64,000 bases of DNA from Thalassotalea sp. LPB0316 (GCF_014898095.1 NZ_CP062946.1:1488001-1552000); one strand, 5' to 3'. Counted from the stretch's first letter, positions 1 through 8,825 are shown. Notes: generated by a model not told the origin, from the sequence alone. Numbers and translations are program-made.

Positions 1-369
1 GAGCAAGTACTTGAACACCAAGGGTTTAAGCAAAGCTTTGACAACTTTAGCTTAACCGAAGATGAACGGGATAAGGTGCAAATGTGGGGTAAAGATATTC
101 GCATCGACGTATTCTTTGCCATTTGGTGCCACGATAGTGAGCGCGAAGTACCCCGCCTACTTAAGGCGCTAGAAACAAAGCCCGGTGCCCAAATCAAGCT
201 TTATGCTTTAGATGTCAAAAAGTCTGATCCGAAAGGGCTTGCCAAATTAAATAAGGTTAAGTACACGCCAACCATGATTGTTTATGTTGACGATAAAGAA
301 GTGGGTCGAGTCATTGAAAGGCCTGAAGTTAGTTTAGTCGAAGACATCCATCAGTTGTTAGTCAAATAG
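1..369 (+). CDS. thioredoxin-like protein, 5'-truncated by window edge
   Basis: The frame is open from base 1, so the true start lies outside the window; 122 residues are visible. The segment around V-F-F-A-I-W-C-H-D-S followed by E-V-P-R-L-L-K resembles the thioredoxin fold's beta strand, active-site loop and helix. A cis-proline-like T-P-T sits about 30 residues before the end, followed by a strand ending in G-R-V-I-E. The active-site loop is W-C-H-D-S, with one cysteine instead of the usual C-x-x-C. It is therefore more likely a monothiol or non-redox thioredoxin-fold protein than a classical thioredoxin. Fold assignment is fairly confident; substrate is unknown. Confidence 0.7.
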   Translation, partial: EQVLEHQGFKQSFDNFSLTEDERDKVQMWGKDIRIDVFFAIWCHDSEREVPRLLKALETKPGAQIKLYALDVKKSDPKGLAKLNKVKYTPTMIVYVDDKEVGRVIERPEVSLVEDIHQLLVK

Positions 370-499
370 CCTCAGGTAAACGGATTAATTAACCACGATT
401 ATATATTCGCAGGCTACGAGTTATCTGACCGATATGAGCGAGTAGCGGAAGTTAACATCTTTCCGTCATCAATTTAAAATGTGGTCGGTTGCTATCGTA

Positions 500-511
500 T
501 ATGCTAGCATA
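500..511. promoter_or_regulatory. 12-bp perfect palindrome upstream of the PIN/RHH module
   Basis: TATGCTAGCATA is its own reverse complement and ends seven bases before the likely toxin start codon at 518. Toxin-antitoxin operons are usually autoregulated by the antitoxin binding such palindromes over the promoter, and an RHH-type antitoxin is encoded here. The AT-rich sequence around it could also be the -10 region. The palindrome is seen directly; the operator role is inferred. Confidence 0.5.
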
Positions 512-517
512 ATTAGT

Positions 518-943
518 ATGAAAGTAATTATTGATACGAACGTACTAATCAATGTTCTGCGTAGTTCTTCCACTCGAAGTGCAAGTTACAAGGTGTTGGA
601 GCTTTGCTTAAAACAAGAGCTTAATCCTCAAATGGGAGCAGCTTTATTTGCAGAACATGAAGATGTTGCATACCGAGATCATATCATTAGAAAAAGTATT
701 TATGACACGTATGAAATAGACCAAATATTAGATGGTTATTTTAGCGTATGTGACTGGGTCAAAATAAACTATTTGTGGCGTCCGAATTTGAAAGACGAAG
801 GCGATAATCATATTGTGGACTTAGCTGTTGCAAGTAATGCTAAATATGTAATTACACAAAACGTTAAAGATTTACTTTCTGGTGATTTGAAATCTTCTTT
901 TGAAGTATTAACGCCAGAAGACTTTTTGAAAAAGGTGATTTGA
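518..943 (+). CDS. PIN-domain toxin of a type II toxin-antitoxin pair
   Basis: This 141-residue protein begins M-K-V-I-I-D-T-N-V-L, the classic first strand and first acidic residue (D6) of a PIN-domain ribonuclease. Further acidic residues expected for metal binding are in the L-K-D-E-G-D-N-H-I-V-D-L-A block near residues 90-100, followed by Y-V-I-T-Q-N. PIN toxins cleave RNA, often tRNA or mRNA, and are held inactive by a cognate antitoxin. I chose 518 because an upstream in-frame ATG at 479 would put the palindromic operator inside the coding region and add 13 non-family residues. The next gene starts two bases after the stop, so the two are co-expressed, with the toxin first. Confidence 0.8.
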   Translation: MKVIIDTNVLINVLRSSSTRSASYKVLELCLKQELNPQMGAALFAEHEDVAYRDHIIRKSIYDTYEIDQILDGYFSVCDWVKINYLWRPNLKDEGDNHIVDLAVASNAKYVITQNVKDLLSGDLKSSFEVLTPEDFLKKVI

Positions 944-944
944 T

Positions 945-1157
945 ATGGCTACCATTACATACCGTACAACAGATGAAAAAAAAGAAAAGCTAACTGCACT
1001 GGCTTCTGAGCAACATCTCAGTGTTAATAAAGTGCTAGATGAACTTGTTACTATAGCCATCACTGAACGAGATGCCTTTGCCCGTTTTCAAGCAAGAGCT
1101 AATCGTGGTGATGCTGAAAATGCTTTAAACGTATTAAAGTCTAAAGCTTTGAATTAG
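945..1157 (+). CDS. ribbon-helix-helix-like antitoxin
   Basis: This 70-residue protein starts with a short strand (T-I-T-Y-R-T) followed by K-K-E-K-L-T-A-L-A and S-V-N-K-V-L-D-E-L-V, the strand-helix-helix pattern of Arc/MetJ/CopG DNA-binding proteins. The C-terminal part is probably the toxin-neutralising tail. Its ATG begins one base after the toxin stop codon, which suggests translational coupling. It likely binds the palindrome at 500-511 to repress the pair. The fold is assigned by pattern only. Confidence 0.7.
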   Translation: MATITYRTTDEKKEKLTALASEQHLSVNKVLDELVTIAITERDAFARFQARANRGDAENALNVLKSKALN

Positions 1158-1220
1158 TCATAAGAGCGATTAGCAGACATTCTCGCTTTTCAAAGTAACA
1201 GAATTAGCTTCGCTAAAGTA

Positions 1221-1256
1221 GGGAGTCAGATACATTAATTAAAGTGTACTGACCCC
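1221..1256. repeat. degenerate GGGGTCAG-type REP-like inverted repeat
   Basis: The stretch begins GGGAGTCAGATACA and ends TGTACTGACCCC, an imperfect inverted repeat around an AT-rich centre. Its arms resemble the 30-bp perfect palindrome at 57931-57960. Similar GGGGTCAGAGT motifs are, from memory, associated with REP-like palindromes and IS200-type (RAYT) transposases in marine gammaproteobacteria. No transposase is nearby. Confidence 0.45.
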
Positions 1257-1341
1257 ATTTATTTTTTTGATGATTAGTTTACGTGAAATTTTTGGAGATC
1301 CCCTGTAAAAGCATCAGAGGATGACTGCTCTTCTTAGTATT

Positions 1342-1932
1342 TTAAAACTGGTAGGCTAGACCAATAGAAAACGAGGTATCGAACCATAAAGTATCTTGGA
1401 ACTGGGCACTACAAACCGCATTTTGGCAAAATATATCGGAATCTTCATCGACTAAGCTGATGTTGCTTCTGATCTCAGTGACAAATGCCAACTGTTGGGA
1501 AATATTATAACGCGTACCTACTGCGACACCGGCAGAAGCAAATACGTCATCACCGTATTCTGCATCAAATTGGGCAAAGCCAATGCCCAGTGAGACGGTC
1601 GTGATATAACTTTCTTGGTGAAACAGCGCCACACCACTAAAATGCCCGTAAGTAATGTCGAGATCCTGTGTTTGGTTGTCACCTATGTCATATTGGTGGC
1701 TGACACGGCTTAACATGACTTGACCTTGACCATTTGGGCTATCGTACCAAGCGACACTAAAGCCTAGGCTAGGGCCACTATCGACGGATAAGTCACTTGC
1801 TTGGCTATCATTTAAATCACTGCTCATGCTGTACCCAAACCATGGTGTGATTTCAAACCCCTTATTAGTCGCTGCCGCGTTGCAAACGCTACTAAATAAT
1901 GCGAGGACCAGCATACAACTTATTGACTTCAT
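1342..1932 (-). CDS. small outer-membrane beta-barrel protein
   Basis: This 196-residue protein has a cleavable signal peptide (M-K-S-I-S-C-M-L-V-L-A-L-F-S-S-V-C-N-A, cleavage near residue 19). The rest alternates polar and hydrophobic residues and ends in an aromatic residue (G-L-A-Y-Q-F), the outer-membrane assembly signature of beta barrels. Repeated patterns such as G-F-S-V-A-W-Y and V-G-T-R-Y-N fit an eight-strand OmpA/OmpX-like porin family barrel. Specific function is unknown. It lies on the opposite strand to the toxin-antitoxin pair. Confidence 0.65.
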   Translation of the reverse strand: MKSISCMLVLALFSSVCNAAATNKGFEITPWFGYSMSSDLNDSQASDLSVDSGPSLGFSVAWYDSPNGQGQVMLSRVSHQYDIGDNQTQDLDITYGHFSGVALFHQESYITTVSLGIGFAQFDAEYGDDVFASAGVAVGTRYNISQQLAFVTEIRSNISLVDEDSDIFCQNAVCSAQFQDTLWFDTSFSIGLAYQF

Positions 1933-2033
1933 TTTAGTAATCCCTGTTTATTGTGCTTTTATTATTCGTCATCATAATACGGTTATAGGACAATTCAAAC
2001 CTTTTGCTGATGAAGTTACTTCGCTGTTATTGC

Positions 2034-2582
2034 TTACTCAATCGAGCCATAAAGAACGTGGTTAATCAGATCGAGCATCAAAGCCTTGTCCTGTTGCTCT
2101 TGCCTATTAAAAGGCGCTAGTGTGATTTGATCGCGTTTACTATCTTTAAATTGTAAATCTAGCTGCTCTATCACAAACACAGGTGCTAACTCATTGTTGG
2201 TCAGTCTTTGTTGGTAACGACTTAGCGCAGCTTGCACGTTTTTGTGTAGTCTAGGATCTGTACTGGTCTCAATGCCTGATATCGTCATGTTAGTCACTTT
2301 GATTGGCGGCTTTTTGTAAGACTTTTTATCAACCTCGTAGCTTATTCGGTCAATGTGGAATAATTGCATGCCGAGTTCAGAAGTTGCTGTGATTGAAAAA
2401 ACGTCGCCGCTTAGTGATTTTGTTTCTACTTGCGCTATTTCTATTCGTGTCCCCGTGGCAACAGATAATTCATTTTTGAGTTCGCTATAGACATATTGGT
2501 TAAAGGAACTCGGTGCTAATAACCATAGGGCAGCACCTAACATTAATAAAATTGCGATCGCAACGGGGAACAGTTTATTCAT
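2034..2582 (-). CDS. membrane-anchored periplasmic protein of unknown function
   Basis: This 182-residue protein has one N-terminal membrane segment (residues about 5-23, ending L-L-A-P-S-S) followed by a soluble domain rich in beta strands. The segment resembling T-G-T-R-I-E-I-A-Q-V-E and V-T-N-M-T-I-S-G-I-E recalls the short strand repeats of AsmA/DUF748-like envelope proteins, but it is far shorter than those. I do not recognise the family. It stands alone between the barrel gene and the divergent efflux operon. Confidence 0.55.
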   Translation of the reverse strand: MNKLFPVAIAILLMLGAALWLLAPSSFNQYVYSELKNELSVATGTRIEIAQVETKSLSGDVFSITATSELGMQLFHIDRISYEVDKKSYKKPPIKVTNMTISGIETSTDPRLHKNVQAALSRYQQRLTNNELAPVFVIEQLDLQFKDSKRDQITLAPFNRQEQQDKALMLDLINHVLYGSIE

Positions 2583-2727
2583 AGTTAATTTAAGTCTTTC
2601 ATGATGTTACCCCTATTATAACGAGTATTTTGCGTTTAATAAGTCAAAATTTGAGATAAGTCGTATCGAGCTAAAATAGCTAAATGCGCTATATTATTGA
2701 AGATTTCCTTTATCTGAATATTGGCTT

Positions 2728-3774
2728 ATGTCTACGTCTATTTCTACACGATTACCTTTGATTATTCTCGCAGCAATGCTGATCGGCGTTGTTGTCTATT
2801 TACAGTGGCCACAAGAGGCTCAACAACAACAGCGCTCGGCGCGCACCGTATCAGTGAAAACGGCTCAAGCTCAGATCCAAGATTTTAAAGATACCGTTGA
2901 ATCACTTGGCAGTGCAATTGCTAATGAGCAAGTACTTATTACCTCTAAAAGCTCTGATTTGGTCGAGCAAATTTCGTTTGAAGATGGTCAATTAGTAAAA
3001 GCTGGAGATGTGTTAGTAAGGCTCAATAGCCAAGAAGAACAAGCTAAGGTCAAAGAGCTTGAAGCCAATTTAGCCGAATCTGTCGCACAGCTTAATCGCT
3101 TGCAGGACCTATATCAGAAAAAAGCCACGTCGAAATCAGTGGTCGAAGAGCAAGAAGCTAAAACTAAAGCGATTGGTGCTCAATTAATGAGTGCAAAAAC
3201 CAAGTTATACGATTTAACGATTAGAGCGCCATTTGACGGTGTTTTAGGCTTTAGAGAAATCAGTTTAGGGGCTTATATTAGTGCTGGTGATGTTATCACG
3301 AGTTTAGATGATCTCAGCCAAGTAAAGGTTGACTTTAAAATTCCAGAGCGATTTTTTACTACCTTGAAAGTGGGTCAAAAAGTAGAAGCGACTAACGCGG
3401 CATACCAAGAAGTGTTTGTCGGTAAAGTTAGTTCAATTGATTCGCGTATCGACCCGACCACGAGAATGGTCAAGGTTCGGGCGATAGTGGCTAATGAAGA
3501 GCAAAAACTGCGCGCCGGCATGCTACTTAAGATTGTTGTAGAGCGTCAAGTTGAGCAAATATTAATGGTACCGGAAAGCGCGATTATTCCAATTGAAAAT
3601 GATCATTTTGTTTTCACGATTAACGACGGTAAAGCGCAAAAAACTCAGGTTACCATCGGGCGTCGTCAGCCTGGCATCGTTGAGATAAAAGCGGGTTTAA
3701 CAGCCGGCCAAGATGTTGTGATTGAAGGAGCGCTCAAGTTACGCGAAGGCAGCGCTGTTAACGTGTTGGAGTAA
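2728..3774 (+). CDS. RND efflux pump periplasmic adaptor (membrane fusion protein)
   Basis: The 348-residue protein has an N-terminal membrane anchor (residues about 8-25), a lipoyl half-motif (S-F-E-D-G-Q-L-V-K-A-G-D-V-L-V-R-L), a coiled-coil hairpin (about 100-150), the second lipoyl half (I-R-A-P-F-D-G-V-L-G) and a beta-barrel region. This is the order expected of HlyD/AcrA-type adaptors. It bridges an inner-membrane RND transporter to an outer-membrane channel. The transporter gene starts five bases after its stop, so they form one operon. No outer-membrane factor is encoded next to it, so a TolC encoded elsewhere is probably used. Confidence 0.92.
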   Translation: MSTSISTRLPLIILAAMLIGVVVYLQWPQEAQQQQRSARTVSVKTAQAQIQDFKDTVESLGSAIANEQVLITSKSSDLVEQISFEDGQLVKAGDVLVRLNSQEEQAKVKELEANLAESVAQLNRLQDLYQKKATSKSVVEEQEAKTKAIGAQLMSAKTKLYDLTIRAPFDGVLGFREISLGAYISAGDVITSLDDLSQVKVDFKIPERFFTTLKVGQKVEATNAAYQEVFVGKVSSIDSRIDPTTRMVKVRAIVANEEQKLRAGMLLKIVVERQVEQILMVPESAIIPIENDHFVFTINDGKAQKTQVTIGRRQPGIVEIKAGLTAGQDVVIEGALKLREGSAVNVLE

Positions 3775-3779
3775 AGGCC

Positions 3780-6700
3780 GTGATTTTATCTGATTTGTCG
3801 GTAAAACGCCCTGTTTTTGCCACCGTTATTAATCTCTTGTTGGTGACCTTTGGTATTGTCGCATTTTTCTTTTTACCGCTGCGAGAATATCCGGATATTA
3901 ACCCGCCAGTCGTAAGTATTAATACTGCTTATCCCGGGGCGAGTGCGGCGATTGTCGAAACGAAAATTACCCAGGTTCTTGAGGATCGCATCAGTGGGGT
4001 AGAAGGGGTAAAAAACATCACCTCAAATTCACGTGTTGGTCGCTCAAATATTACGATAGAGTTTGAGTTAGACCGCGATATCGACGCGGCAACTAACGAC
4101 GTTCGTGACCGCATCTCAAGGGCGTTGCGACAAATGCCTGAGCAGGCAGACCCTCCTCAAGTCTTTAAAGCCAATGATGACGAAAGCGTTATTGTTTGGT
4201 TCGTTTTACAATCTGAATCGCTCTCAACACTCGAGCTGACTGATTACGCCAACCGCTATATCGTTGATCGCTTTTCCGTGGTTGATGGTGTTGCTCAAGT
4301 GCGCGTTGGTGGTGGTCGAACCTATGCGATGAAGGTGTTTTTAGATAAAGCGCGCATGGCGGCACGGGGTGTAACCGTCGATGACGTTGAAAGCACATTG
4401 CGCTCTGAAAATATTGAATTGCCGGCCGGTGAAATAGAGTCGATAGATCGCGATTTTTCAATTCGCGTTGAGCGCAGTTTCCTTACCGCTGAAGATTTTG
4501 CCAACCTTGTTATTGCGCGCTCAAATGACAACACGTTAGTGCGACTTTCTGATGTTGCGCGGGTTGAAGTGAGCGCCGAAGACGACGAGAACATGTTTAA
4601 AGGCAACGGCAAAAACATGGTTGGTCTGGGGATCATCAAGCAATCAAAAGCCAATACTTTAGAGGTGGTCAAAGCGGCGCGAAGCGAAATGGAGAAAATT
4701 CGCGAAGGCCTGCCGATGGGCACTCAGATCTTAAATAGTTATGATTCCTCAGTGTTTATTCAAGGCTCAATAGATGAAGTCTACAATACCTTGTTTATTG
4801 CCATGTTAATGGTGGTGTTGGTTATCTTCTTGTTCTTGGGCAATATCCGCGCAACTTTTATTCCCGCGGTTACCGTACCTGTAGCCTTAATTGGTTCGCT
4901 GATCGTGTTATCTAGCTTAGATTTTTCAATTAACTTACTGACCTTGTTAGCGCTTGTTTTAGCCATTGGCTTGGTCGTTGATGACGCGATCGTCGTGTTG
5001 GAAAATATCTACCGCCGCATTGAAGCCGGTCAAACGCCATTAATGGCGGCTTATCAAGGTGGCCGTGAAGTTGCCTTTGCCGTAGTGGCAACGACCTTGG
5101 TGCTAGTCGCTGTGTTTGTTCCTTTGGTTTTCTTATCTGGCAACATTGGCCGGCTATTTACTGAATTTGCTCTCGCTATTGCCGCAGCGGTTGTGTTTTC
5201 AAGTTTTACTGCGTTGTCGTTAACCCCGATGATGTGCTCTAAACTCCTCAGGCGTAAAGAGCGTACGTCCTCGTTTGGCCAACTACTTGACCGTGGCTTT
5301 GCCAAGCTAGAAGAGAAGTATAAAAACAGCTTACGTTATACGATAAAACAACCTTTGATGTTGGTTGTTGTCGTTGCTTTAGCCTTGTTTGCAACCTTTT
5401 CACTGGTTAACAAACTGCCTTCAGAATACACGCCTAAAGAAGATCGCGGCAATATGTTTGTCATTATGCAAGGCGCTGAAGGCGCGAGTTACGAAAACAA
5501 CGTTAAAAACATGAATCAAATAGAGGGCATGTTACTTGAGTACCTAGAGCGCGGTGATTTAGATCGCGTGATCACTCGTGTTCCTGGCTTTGGCGGTACT
5601 GGTGGTATTGCTATTATTGGTTTACCCGATTGGGGTGAGCGCAATATTTCAACCTTTGAGTTTGCTGCCCGTTTTAATCGTGAGCTTGCCTCAGTCACCG
5701 ATGTGCGCGCCTTCGCTATTATGCGCCGAGGCATTGGCGGGGGCGGTAATAGTCAACCCGTAGAGTTTGTTTTACAGGGCAATACTTATGAGGAGTTGGC
5801 CAAGTGGCGTGATATTGTGATTGCCAAGGCACAAGAAAACCCGAACTTGTTAAGTGTTAATAGTGACTACAAGGAAACCTTCCCACAGCTATTGGTGCAA
5901 ATTGATCAAAATCGCGCCTACGACTTAGGTGTGCCAGTGGGCGATATCGCAAAAACATTGGAAACGATGTTAGGGCAACGCCGCGTTACCACCTATGTTG
6001 AACGCGGTGAAGAATACGATGTTATTTTGGAAGGCTTTAAAGAAGACTATAAGAGCCCGCAAGATATCGACAATATTTACGTGCGATCGCGTAAAAGTGG
6101 CGAATTAATTCCGCTGGCTAATTTATTGACCATCAAAGAAAATGCGACATCTTCACAATTAAATCGCTACAACCGTTTACGCAGTGTAACGATTACCGCC
6201 AACCTTGCGCCAGGTTATGCGTTAGGTGATGCATTGGCGTACTTGAATCAAGTGGTCGATGAGAACTTACCAAGTGATGCTCAGGTTGACTACAAAGGCC
6301 AGTCATTGCTATTAAAAGAATCGGGTAACTCAATCGCCTTCGTTTTCTTATTAGCGTTACTTATCACCTTTTTGGTGTTGTCAGCACAATTTGAGAGCTT
6401 TATTCATCCGTTTGTCATTCTGTTAACGGTGCCATTAGCACTTGTTGGCGCCCTGATGGGGTTGGAGTTGATGGGGATGAGCTTAAATATCTATTCGCAA
6501 ATCGGGATAGTTATGCTCATTGGTTTAGCAGCCAAAAATGGTATCTTGATTGTTGAGTTTGCCAACCAGCTGCGCGATAAAGGCATATCCTTTGAAGAAG
6601 CACTGCTTCAAGCCTCACAACAGCGTTTGCGTCCGATAGTGATGACAACCTTTACCACCGTAACAAGTGCTATTCCGCTAGTCTTAGCAACTGGCCCAGG

Positions 6701-6866
6701 CGCTGAGTCAAGGATGGTAATAGGTGTGGTAATTTTTGCTGGTGTATCAGTGGCCAGTATCTTCACTTTATTCGTTGTGCCAGGTGCTTACTATTGGCTG
6801 TGTCGAAATACCGGCTCACCTGAAGCTATCGCGAAGCAAATAGCGAAAGAAGAGCAAGCTCAATAG
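3780..6866 (+). CDS. RND multidrug efflux transporter (AcrB/MexF-like, HAE1 family)
   Basis: The 1028-residue length is typical of HAE1 transporters. The first membrane helix follows L-S-V-K-R-P-V-F-A-T-V-I. The proton-relay aspartates appear in G-L-V-V-D-D-A-I-V-V-L-E-N, and the matching TM10 lysine in G-L-A-A-K-N-G-I-L-I-V-E-F. Two large periplasmic loops separate the two sets of helices. It exports drugs, detergents or metabolites using the proton gradient. The start is GTG at 3780, five bases after the adaptor gene. A strong terminator follows. No local regulator gene is adjacent, so induction is not readable here. Confidence 0.95.
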   Translation: MILSDLSVKRPVFATVINLLLVTFGIVAFFFLPLREYPDINPPVVSINTAYPGASAAIVETKITQVLEDRISGVEGVKNITSNSRVGRSNITIEFELDRDIDAATNDVRDRISRALRQMPEQADPPQVFKANDDESVIVWFVLQSESLSTLELTDYANRYIVDRFSVVDGVAQVRVGGGRTYAMKVFLDKARMAARGVTVDDVESTLRSENIELPAGEIESIDRDFSIRVERSFLTAEDFANLVIARSNDNTLVRLSDVARVEVSAEDDENMFKGNGKNMVGLGIIKQSKANTLEVVKAARSEMEKIREGLPMGTQILNSYDSSVFIQGSIDEVYNTLFIAMLMVVLVIFLFLGNIRATFIPAVTVPVALIGSLIVLSSLDFSINLLTLLALVLAIGLVVDDAIVVLENIYRRIEAGQTPLMAAYQGGREVAFAVVATTLVLVAVFVPLVFLSGNIGRLFTEFALAIAAAVVFSSFTALSLTPMMCSKLLRRKERTSSFGQLLDRGFAKLEEKYKNSLRYTIKQPLMLVVVVALALFATFSLVNKLPSEYTPKEDRGNMFVIMQGAEGASYENNVKNMNQIEGMLLEYLERGDLDRVITRVPGFGGTGGIAIIGLPDWGERNISTFEFAARFNRELASVTDVRAFAIMRRGIGGGGNSQPVEFVLQGNTYEELAKWRDIVIAKAQENPNLLSVNSDYKETFPQLLVQIDQNRAYDLGVPVGDIAKTLETMLGQRRVTTYVERGEEYDVILEGFKEDYKSPQDIDNIYVRSRKSGELIPLANLLTIKENATSSQLNRYNRLRSVTITANLAPGYALGDALAYLNQVVDENLPSDAQVDYKGQSLLLKESGNSIAFVFLLALLITFLVLSAQFESFIHPFVILLTVPLALVGALMGLELMGMSLNIYSQIGIVMLIGLAAKNGILIVEFANQLRDKGISFEEALLQASQQRLRPIVMTTFTTVTSAIPLVLATGPGAESRMVIGVVIFAGVSVASIFTLFVVPGAYYWLCRNTGSPEAIAKQIAKEEQAQ

Positions 6867-6882
6867 TTACTCCCCCTTCCTT

Positions 6883-6924
6883 AAAAAGCCCTCAAAGATG
6901 TTATTCAACGATGAGGGCTTTTTT
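6883..6924 (+). terminator. Rho-independent terminator of the RND operon
   Basis: AAAAAGCCCTCA pairs with TGAGGGCTTTTT across a 17-base loop and ends in a T-run, 16 bases after the transporter stop codon. Confidence 0.85.
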
Positions 6925-7040
6925 TATGCCCAGGACTCAAACAAAAATGTGAATTGGTAGTTACATGGTGCTTGACGAGAATTGTGGTTGAATGTATAAA
7001 AAATAACCTGATACAAAAACAATAATAAAAGGAAAGTATC

Positions 7041-7439
7041 ATGCTTAACGTAAATAAGAAGCTTTGGTCGTTCATTATCGGTCTTATGATGTCTGTTAGC
7101 TTTGTATGGCTGGTTGCTTTTGCTAACAGCTTACCTATTCCGTCATTTTTGGCGAGTACACCAGCGTCATTAACTGTTTATTACAGTGAAATTGTGACTA
7201 TTTTCTTGTCGATAGTATTCACCTACACCATGATCATCTTGATGCGTCAAATACTTGGATTATGCCCAAGTGAGCACCCTTTTTGGTTGTTATTACCCGT
7301 TTGTATTTTTATTTTGGGCTTGTTTGTCGCTAACCACGTGTTACTAACAACCTTGTTATGTGCAGCCTTGCCGGCATTAATATTATTGAGTTTGCGTTAT
7401 TGGCGACAGCGTTTTAACCAGCGAAGAATTTTTAGTTAA
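7041..7439 (+). CDS. small polytopic membrane protein, unknown function
   Basis: This 132-residue protein has about four hydrophobic segments (roughly residues 10-30, 48-68, 78-98 and 100-118) separated by short loops, with a basic C-terminal tail (R-Y-W-R-Q-R-F-N-Q-R-R). An AAAGGAAAG ribosome-binding site sits just before the ATG. I do not recognise the family. It stands alone between two terminators, so it is probably transcribed from its own promoter in 6930-7030. Confidence 0.6.
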   Translation: MLNVNKKLWSFIIGLMMSVSFVWLVAFANSLPIPSFLASTPASLTVYYSEIVTIFLSIVFTYTMIILMRQILGLCPSEHPFWLLLPVCIFILGLFVANHVLLTTLLCAALPALILLSLRYWRQRFNQRRIFS

Positions 7440-7462
7440 TACTGACTGACGTAAGGTAGTAA

Positions 7463-7483
7463 AAGAGGGCTCAAGGCCCTCTT
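7463..7483. terminator. bidirectional terminator between the membrane protein gene and pheA
   Basis: AAGAGGGC pairs exactly with GCCCTCTT across a five-base loop. The two genes converge on it. The flanking sequence is A-rich on the left but has only short T-runs on the right, so it is a better terminator for pheA (minus strand). Confidence 0.65.
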
Positions 7484-7493
7484 GTTGTGATAA

Positions 7494-8669
7494 TTAAACG
7501 GCGGTGCTTGGTACACTCGTTGGGTTGATATGTTCGATAGGGTAACAACCGAGTACTTTAATGAAGTTGGTTAAACTGTTAAGTTCACTCAGTACTTCTT
7601 GCATCGCTAAAGATTTAATATTCGCTTCAACATCGATATAGAACATCTCTTCCCATGGGCGTCCCTGAATGGGGCGAGACTCCAATTTGCACATATTAAT
7701 TCCTTTATTTTTCAGCACTAATAAACATTCTACTAATGCACCAGGTTTTTGGCCTGTCGCTAAAATCAGGGTCGTTTTAGCAGGGATTTGTTCAGCAACA
7801 TCAACCGATTTACGGGCGACTAAAATAAAGCGGCTGTGGTTTTCATCTTGGTTGGCAATTGATTTTTCTAAGGCGTGTAATTGATACAGCTGACCACCTT
7901 CTTCACTGCCAATAACGGCAACACTTGGATCTTTTAGCTCACAGGCTTTAGCCATAGCATCAGCGGTACTATCACAATATTCAATGCGAATATCTTTTTG
8001 CTTATTGAGGAAGTTACTGCATTGAGTAAATGGCTGGCCATGAGCGTAAATGGTTTTAATGTTTTCTAATTCGGTATTCACGGCTGCTAATAAGCAGTGC
8101 TCAATCGGTTGCGTGATTTCACCGACAATAGATAAGTTTGTGTGTTGGAGTAAATCGTAAACTTCATTGATACTGCCAGACGAGGTATTTTCAATCGGTA
8201 AAATGCCGTAATCGACATGGCCACCTTCTACCAGTTGCATGATTTCATCAAAAGTTTGACAACCAGATTCAATCATATATTCAGCGCGACGAGAAAAATA
8301 ACGGTGGCTTGCAAGGTAGCTATATGAGCCTTTATCACCTAAAAAGGCAACACTTACTGCTGGCATTTGTAGGTTAGGGTTAGCAAGGGTTTGCAAATAG
8401 GCTTGTTGGTTTAAAACCGAGTCTTCGATAATCGTTTGGAATACGCTGGTTACGTAGTGCGCATCGAGGCCGAGCGCTTTACCTTGTTTGATCAAGCGAA
8501 TTAACAGTTCTTGTTCGCGTTGCTGATCGCGAACTGGACGAATTTCATGGGCTTTACTTTTAGCAACATTGAGGGTTAGGGCACGTCGTTTGGCAAAAAG
8601 TGTTAATAATTGCTGATCGAGCTCGGTTATTTCTTTTCGAATTTCATTTAAGTCTAACGTTTGTGCCAC
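7494..8669 (-). CDS. pheA: bifunctional chorismate mutase / prephenate dehydratase
   Basis: The 391-residue P-protein catalyses chorismate to prephenate and then to phenylpyruvate, the committed branch to phenylalanine. Residues 1-90 form an AroQ chorismate mutase helix bundle (L-N-E-I-R-K-E-I-T-E-L-D-Q-Q-L-L). Residues about 105-285 are the dehydratase (F-L-G-D-K-G-S-Y-S-Y, P-I-E-N-T-S-S-G). An ACT domain near 295-380 carries the E-S-R-P motif for Phe feedback. The start is GTG at 8669, preceded by AGAGG. A Phe-rich leader peptide and attenuator lie directly upstream, so expression should respond to charged tRNA-Phe. Confidence 0.97.
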   Translation of the reverse strand: MAQTLDLNEIRKEITELDQQLLTLFAKRRALTLNVAKSKAHEIRPVRDQQREQELLIRLIKQGKALGLDAHYVTSVFQTIIEDSVLNQQAYLQTLANPNLQMPAVSVAFLGDKGSYSYLASHRYFSRRAEYMIESGCQTFDEIMQLVEGGHVDYGILPIENTSSGSINEVYDLLQHTNLSIVGEITQPIEHCLLAAVNTELENIKTIYAHGQPFTQCSNFLNKQKDIRIEYCDSTADAMAKACELKDPSVAVIGSEEGGQLYQLHALEKSIANQDENHSRFILVARKSVDVAEQIPAKTTLILATGQKPGALVECLLVLKNKGINMCKLESRPIQGRPWEEMFYIDVEANIKSLAMQEVLSELNSLTNFIKVLGCYPIEHINPTSVPSTAV

Positions 8670-8703
8670 CGTTTTTTCCTCTTGCTAATGTTGTTTTTAG
8701 GGC

Positions 8704-8728
8704 AAAAAAAAACCTCCACTTGGAGGTT
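8704..8728 (-). terminator. pheA attenuator (terminator hairpin)
   Basis: Read on the minus strand, AACCTCC and GGAGGTT form a seven-base stem with a four-base loop followed by a run of nine T. A GGGAGG segment just after the leader peptide stop (8761-8766) can pair with the CCTCC arm instead, giving the competing antiterminator. A weaker TATCGT/ACGATA stem (8731-8754) lies between. This is the expected layout of transcription attenuation. Confidence 0.8.
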
Positions 8729-8767
8729 CTTATCGTTATTTTCTTTTGACGATAGTCTGCCTCCCAC

Positions 8768-8818
8768 TAAGGTCGGATAAAAAAGAAAATAAAGAGATTG
8801 TTGCCTAATTTGTTCATG
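8768..8818 (-). CDS. pheL: PheA operon leader peptide
   Basis: A 16-codon reading frame on the minus strand encodes M-N-K-L-G-N-N-L-F-I-F-F-F-I-R-P. It has four phenylalanines in five positions, directly upstream of the attenuator hairpin and pheA. In enteric bacteria the analogous pheL peptide stalls ribosomes when charged tRNA-Phe is scarce, favouring the antiterminator. The sequence differs from the E. coli peptide but the position, Phe cluster and downstream hairpins fit. Confidence 0.8.
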
Positions 8819-8825
8819 CCTTTAC

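Noticed and set aside
1826..2065. 79-codon plus-strand frame
   Set aside because: It overlaps the starts and ends of two minus-strand genes with better evidence and has no signature.
2728..6866. RND pump as a novel system
   Set aside because: All motifs and the two-gene order are ordinary for HAE1 efflux pumps; only the absence of an outer-membrane gene is notable, and that is common.
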